Positions 61,402 through 64,000 of a stretch of 64,000 bases of DNA are shown here, one piece after another; positions within the stretch are counted from its first letter, which is position 1, and each line of letters starts with the position of its first letter. The position numbers and the translations under genes were made by a program. The notes beneath the pieces were generated by a model. That model worked only from the letters and a program-made list of their open reading frames with translations, did no database searches and was not told where the DNA came from. Origin of the DNA: Streptomyces sp. JJ66 (GTDB lineage: Bacteria; Actinomycetota; Actinomycetes; Streptomycetales; Streptomycetaceae); the NCBI RefSeq assembly GCF_019303495.1, contig NZ_JAEVFI010000015.1, forward strand, positions 92,434 through 156,433, written 5' to 3'.

Positions 61402-61803
61402 ATGAGACGGAAGGGCGGCGGAATCGTGGGGCGGATCGGGCTCGCGGAGGTGTCGAACCCGTCGATGCTGCCGACGCTGCGGCCAGGGGACCGGCTGCTG
61501 CTGCGGTACGGGGCGCCGGTGCGGCCCGGCCACGTGGTGGTGCTGCGGCACCCGTTCCAGCATGACCTGCTCATCGTCAAGCGGGCGGTGGAGCGGCGGG
61601 CGGACGGCTGGTGGGTGCGCGGTGACAATCCGCATGCGTCCAATGACAGCCGGGAGTTCGGGGTCGTGCCGGAGGAACTGGTGCTCGCGCGGGCGTCGCT
61701 GCGGCTGCGCTCGCCCCGTGGGGTTCAGCGCTCGCCCGGCTCGCTGGCGGGCTGGGCCTTCTCGGCGGTACGGCCGCTCTCCAGGCGCTTGCGGGCCCGG
61801 TAG
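61402..61803 (+). CDS. sodX: SodX, SodN maturation signal-peptidase-like protease
   Basis: 133 residues, S26 family without a membrane anchor. The catalytic Ser is in VSNPSMLPTLRPGD, the Lys in DLLIVKRAVERR. RGDNPHASNDSREFG is the family box. It removes the SodN leader. The ATG at 61402 has GGAGG directly abutting it, which is poorly spaced; GTG at 61426 (VGRIGLAEV) is an alternative. The 3' end overlaps the convergent CGNR gene by 79 bases. Confidence 0.9.
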   Translation: MRRKGGGIVGRIGLAEVSNPSMLPTLRPGDRLLLRYGAPVRPGHVVVLRHPFQHDLLIVKRAVERRADGWWVRGDNPHASNDSREFGVVPEELVLARASLRLRSPRGVQRSPGSLAGWAFSAVRPLSRRLRAR

Positions 61804-62336
61804 GCGGCGACGTTGGCGCGGGTGGCGCAGCGGTCGGAGCAGTAGCGCCGGGAACGGTTGGTGGAGGTGTCCAGGTAGGCGTGGCGGCACGGGTAGGCCT
61901 CGCACACCCCGAGCCGGTCCACGCCGAGGTCGGTGAGGCTGAACGCCAGGCCCATGGCGGCGACGGCGGCGTAGGCGGCGCCCGCGCTGGCGGCGTTGTC
62001 GGCGAGGTGCATGTGCCACTTGGGGTTGCCGTCCTCGTCGCGGTAGTCGTGCCCGGCGATCTGCGGGCTGCACGGGTACTCCATGAGCAGGGCGTTCAGC
62101 AGGTCCACCGCGCGCACCTCGTCGGTTTCGGCGGCGGCGGCGAAGACCGCGCGCAGCCGGGTGCGGACGCCGCGCAGCCGGGTCACGTCCGCGTCGGTGG
62201 CCCGGGCGGCCAGTTTGGTGGTGTCGGCGAGGAGTTCGCGCACGGCGTCCGCGGTGGTGAGGGTGTCGATGCCGCGCCGCGGTTCCTCGGTGTTGACGAG
62301 CCGCACAGCGAAGTCCGCGTAATAGGTCAGTTCCAC
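61725..62336 (-). CDS. CGNR zinc-finger regulator
   Basis: 203 residues. The N-terminal ABATE-type domain (YADFAVRLVNTEEPRRG, LRAVFAAAAETDEVRAVDLLN) and the C-terminal zinc finger (CEAYPCRHAYLDTSTNRSRRYCSDRCATRANVAAYRARK), with CATRANV in place of CGNR. Such proteins are thought to be DNA-binding regulators; the ligand is unknown. GTG start. It overlaps sodX by 79 bases at the 3' ends. Divergent from the methyltransferase at 62427. Confidence 0.83.
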   Translation of the reverse strand: MELTYYADFAVRLVNTEEPRRGIDTLTTADAVRELLADTTKLAARATDADVTRLRGVRTRLRAVFAAAAETDEVRAVDLLNALLMEYPCSPQIAGHDYRDEDGNPKWHMHLADNAASAGAAYAAVAAMGLAFSLTDLGVDRLGVCEAYPCRHAYLDTSTNRSRRYCSDRCATRANVAAYRARKRLESGRTAEKAQPASEPGER

Positions 62337-62426
62337 TTGTGATCCTTACGGCTCGGGAGGTACGGTGTGATCCGGTAACGGTAAGGGCTGCCTCTCGGTG
62401 CAGCCTATTACGCAGGGAGGGTAACC

Positions 62427-63200
62427 GTGGCGGAAACCGGAGCACGCACCGACTGGCAGACCTGGCAGCGCACCTGGGACCGGCAGCAGGAGTGGTACCT
62501 GCCGGACCGCGAGGAGCGCTTCCGCGTCATGCTCGACACCGTCGAAGCCCTCGGCGGCCCCCGGCCCCGCGTGCTGGACCTGGCCTGCGGCACCGGCAGT
62601 ATCTCCGATCGGCTGCTCACCCGCTTCCCCGAGGCGCGCAGCACCGGCGTCGATCTGGACCCCGCGCTGCTCACCATCGCGCGCGGCACGTTCGCCGGAG
62701 ACGGGCGGGTGGAGTTCGTCAGCGCGGACCTGCGGCAGCCGGACTGGACCGGGCGGCTGCCGCACCGCTCCTACGACGCCGTTCTCACCGCCACCGCCCT
62801 GCACTGGCTGCGCACGGACGAACTGGCCACGCTCTACGGCCAGTTGGCGGGCGTCGTGCGGGAAGGGGGCGTGTTCCTCAACGCCGACCACATGCCCGAC
62901 CCGGACACCCCGCGCATCGACGCCGCGATGCACGCCTTCGACAAGGCGCGGCGCGAGCGGGAGAAGGCGCGCGGGACCCAGGACTGGACGGGCTGGTGGC
63001 GCCAGGCCGCCGCCGACCCGGCGCTGGCTGACGCCGTCGCTGAGCGGGATCGCCTCTTCGGCGCCCCGGCCAGCGATCACAGCGACGGGCAGCTGCAGTC
63101 CCCGGCCTGGCACGCCCGCACCCTGCGGGACGCCGGTTTCGCCGAGGCCCGCACGGTCTGGGCCTCGCCCCACGACGCGATGGTCGCCGCGCTCCGTTAG
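62427..63200 (+). CDS. Class I SAM-dependent methyltransferase
   Basis: 257 residues. SAM motif VLDLACGTGSISDRLLTRFP, acidic residue in TGVDLDPALLTIARG, motif III region AVLTATALHWLRTDELA. Homologous to small-molecule methyltransferases; the substrate is unknown. GTG at 62427 with GGGAGGG upstream. Divergent from the CGNR regulator, which may control it. Confidence 0.85.
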   Translation: MAETGARTDWQTWQRTWDRQQEWYLPDREERFRVMLDTVEALGGPRPRVLDLACGTGSISDRLLTRFPEARSTGVDLDPALLTIARGTFAGDGRVEFVSADLRQPDWTGRLPHRSYDAVLTATALHWLRTDELATLYGQLAGVVREGGVFLNADHMPDPDTPRIDAAMHAFDKARREREKARGTQDWTGWWRQAAADPALADAVAERDRLFGAPASDHSDGQLQSPAWHARTLRDAGFAEARTVWASPHDAMVAALR

Positions 63201-63512
63201 CTCCAGTGTGCCGGGGCGGCCCCTCGCAGCCGCCGGAGCCTCGCCGCCAGGGTGCGCGTTGGCTTCAGGCACCCCTCGGCTGGGCCCTCGCCGGGCGGCG
63301 TTCGGGAAGGCGTGCCCCCTTCCCACGCTGCCCGGGGAGCTCGGCGCTTGACCAGGGGAGAAGTACCGGGAGGCCGGAGGGGCCGGGCGTAGTGGCCCGG
63401 CCCCTTCGGGGTGATGCTGTCCTGTGCCCGGGTTCCGCCGCGACGGCGGAGAACCGCGGCGGACCGGCGGGATGCCCGCGGGCACCCGCGGGTGCCTGCG
63501 CTGGCGGACGCG
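63201..63512. other. Intergenic region between methyltransferase and malic enzyme
   Basis: 312 bases without a gene. It holds one terminator (63376-63407) between the two convergent genes and otherwise no features I can support. Confidence 0.5.
63376..63407. terminator. Bidirectional terminator
   Basis: GGGGCCGGGC (63379-63388) pairs perfectly with GCCCGGCCCC (63395-63404); A-T, G-T and G-C pairs extend the stem on the outside. On the plus strand TTC follows. Confidence 0.65.
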
Positions 63513-64000
63513 CTACCGGCGGGCGACGCCCTCCAGCCGGGCGGCGGCGGCGACGGCGGCGGTGACGGCGGGCGCCACGCGCTCGTCGAACGGGGACGGG
63601 ATAACGCGGTCCGCGCTCAGCTCGTCGGCGACCACGGCGGCCAGTGCCTCGGCCGCGGCCAGCTTCATGCCCTCGGTGATGCTGGTCGCGCGCACCTGCA
63701 TGGCCCCGGCGAAGACGCCGGGGAAGGCCAGCACGTTGTTGATCTGGTTCGGGTAGTCGCTACGCCCCGTGGCCACCACGGCCGCGTGCTGGTGCGCGAC
63801 GTCCGGGTGGATCTCCGGGTTCGGGTTGGCCATGGCGAAGATGAACGCGCCCGGGGCCATCGTGGCCACCGCGGACTCGGGCACCGTGCCGCCGCTGACG
63901 CCGATGAACACGTTCGCGCCGTCCAGCGCCGTCTCCAGCGAGCCGCTCAGGTTCGCCCGGTTGGTGTACCCGGCCAGCTCGCGTTTGACGGAGTTCAGGT
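63513..64000 (-). CDS. NAD(P)-dependent malic enzyme, C-terminal part
   Basis: 162 visible codons; the N-terminus lies beyond base 64000. Seen: DGANVFIGVSGGTVPE, AFIFAMANPNPEIHPDVAHQHAAVVATGRSDYPNQINNVLAFPGVFAGAM, the conserved NAD-binding and C-terminal motifs of malate oxidoreductase (decarboxylating). It converts malate to pyruvate and CO2. The cofactor choice cannot be told from this part. Confidence 0.9.
   Translation of the reverse strand, partial: LNSVKRELAGYTNRANLSGSLETALDGANVFIGVSGGTVPESAVATMAPGAFIFAMANPNPEIHPDVAHQHAAVVATGRSDYPNQINNVLAFPGVFAGAMQVRATSITEGMKLAAAEALAAVVADELSADRVIPSPFDERVAPAVTAAVAAAARLEGVARR

Overview
The window is very GC-rich DNA with GTG/TTG starts, short intergenic gaps and several actinobacterial marker families: two WhiB-type proteins, mycoredoxin, nickel superoxide dismutase, DasR/DasABC, SigR/RsrA and UPF0182. 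Gene content and order fit a Streptomyces or close relative. From recall, the order follows the conserved Streptomyces core around wblC, sigR, dasR, sigH and sodN. Many pairs (nudC, mycoredoxin, uvrD2, whiB7, ABC1 kinase; DUF2342 protease, PDZ-Lon, UPF0182; aroA, rsgA, SRAP; PdtaS-like kinase next to a WhiB1-like gene) also sit together in mycobacteria. It is therefore ancestral chromosome core, not an acquired island. The only mobile DNA seen is a small IS605-type remnant near 25.3-25.5 kb.

Layout. 1-4.7 kb: NudC end, mycoredoxin with a SigR-type promoter, UvrD2, and WhiB7/WblC with a long leader containing a small ORF and an intrinsic terminator. 4.7-11.2 kb: ABC1 kinase, E1-like (ThiF) protein, YgjP-type metallopeptidase, and a TerD-AIM24 / AIM24 / AIM24 operon. 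11.2-20.7 kb: Nudix, DUF2342 protease, SDR-like protein, MoaE, small membrane protein, PDZ-Lon protease, PPA1309 protein, UPF0182 protein. 20.7-23 kb: a Sel1-repeat gene between two identical initiator tRNA genes. 23-26 kb: CatR-like regulator and catalase with a clear operator, then the IS605-type remnant and a CBS protein. 26-33 kb: HisN, TetR, RsgA, AroA, M50 protease, glycosyltransferase. 33-38.2 kb: SRAP protein, hydrolase, SigR-RsrA, TPR protein, peptide deformylase. 38.2-47.9 kb: CstA-YbdD, then DasR, DasABC, a GH3 enzyme and a SIS isomerase (chitin/N-acetylglucosamine use). 48-53.7 kb: PdtaS-like kinase, WblE, lipid kinase, membrane protein, SigH and its anti-sigma factor. 53.7-64 kb: a deleted GNAT pseudogene, PLP enzyme, amidase, methyltransferases, Nudix, LysR, secreted subtilisin, SodN/SodX, CGNR regulator and the end of malic enzyme.

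A stress-regulation theme runs through the window. SigR, its anti-sigma RsrA and at least two other SigR-type promoters (mycoredoxin; more tentatively UPF0182) share the exact spacing -35 GGGAA(T/C), 18 bases, GTTG. CatR/catalase and SodN/SodX cover peroxide and superoxide. WhiB7 covers ribosome-targeting antibiotics, and SigH has a BldD-like box upstream. I saw no CRISPR array, prophage or biosynthetic cluster.
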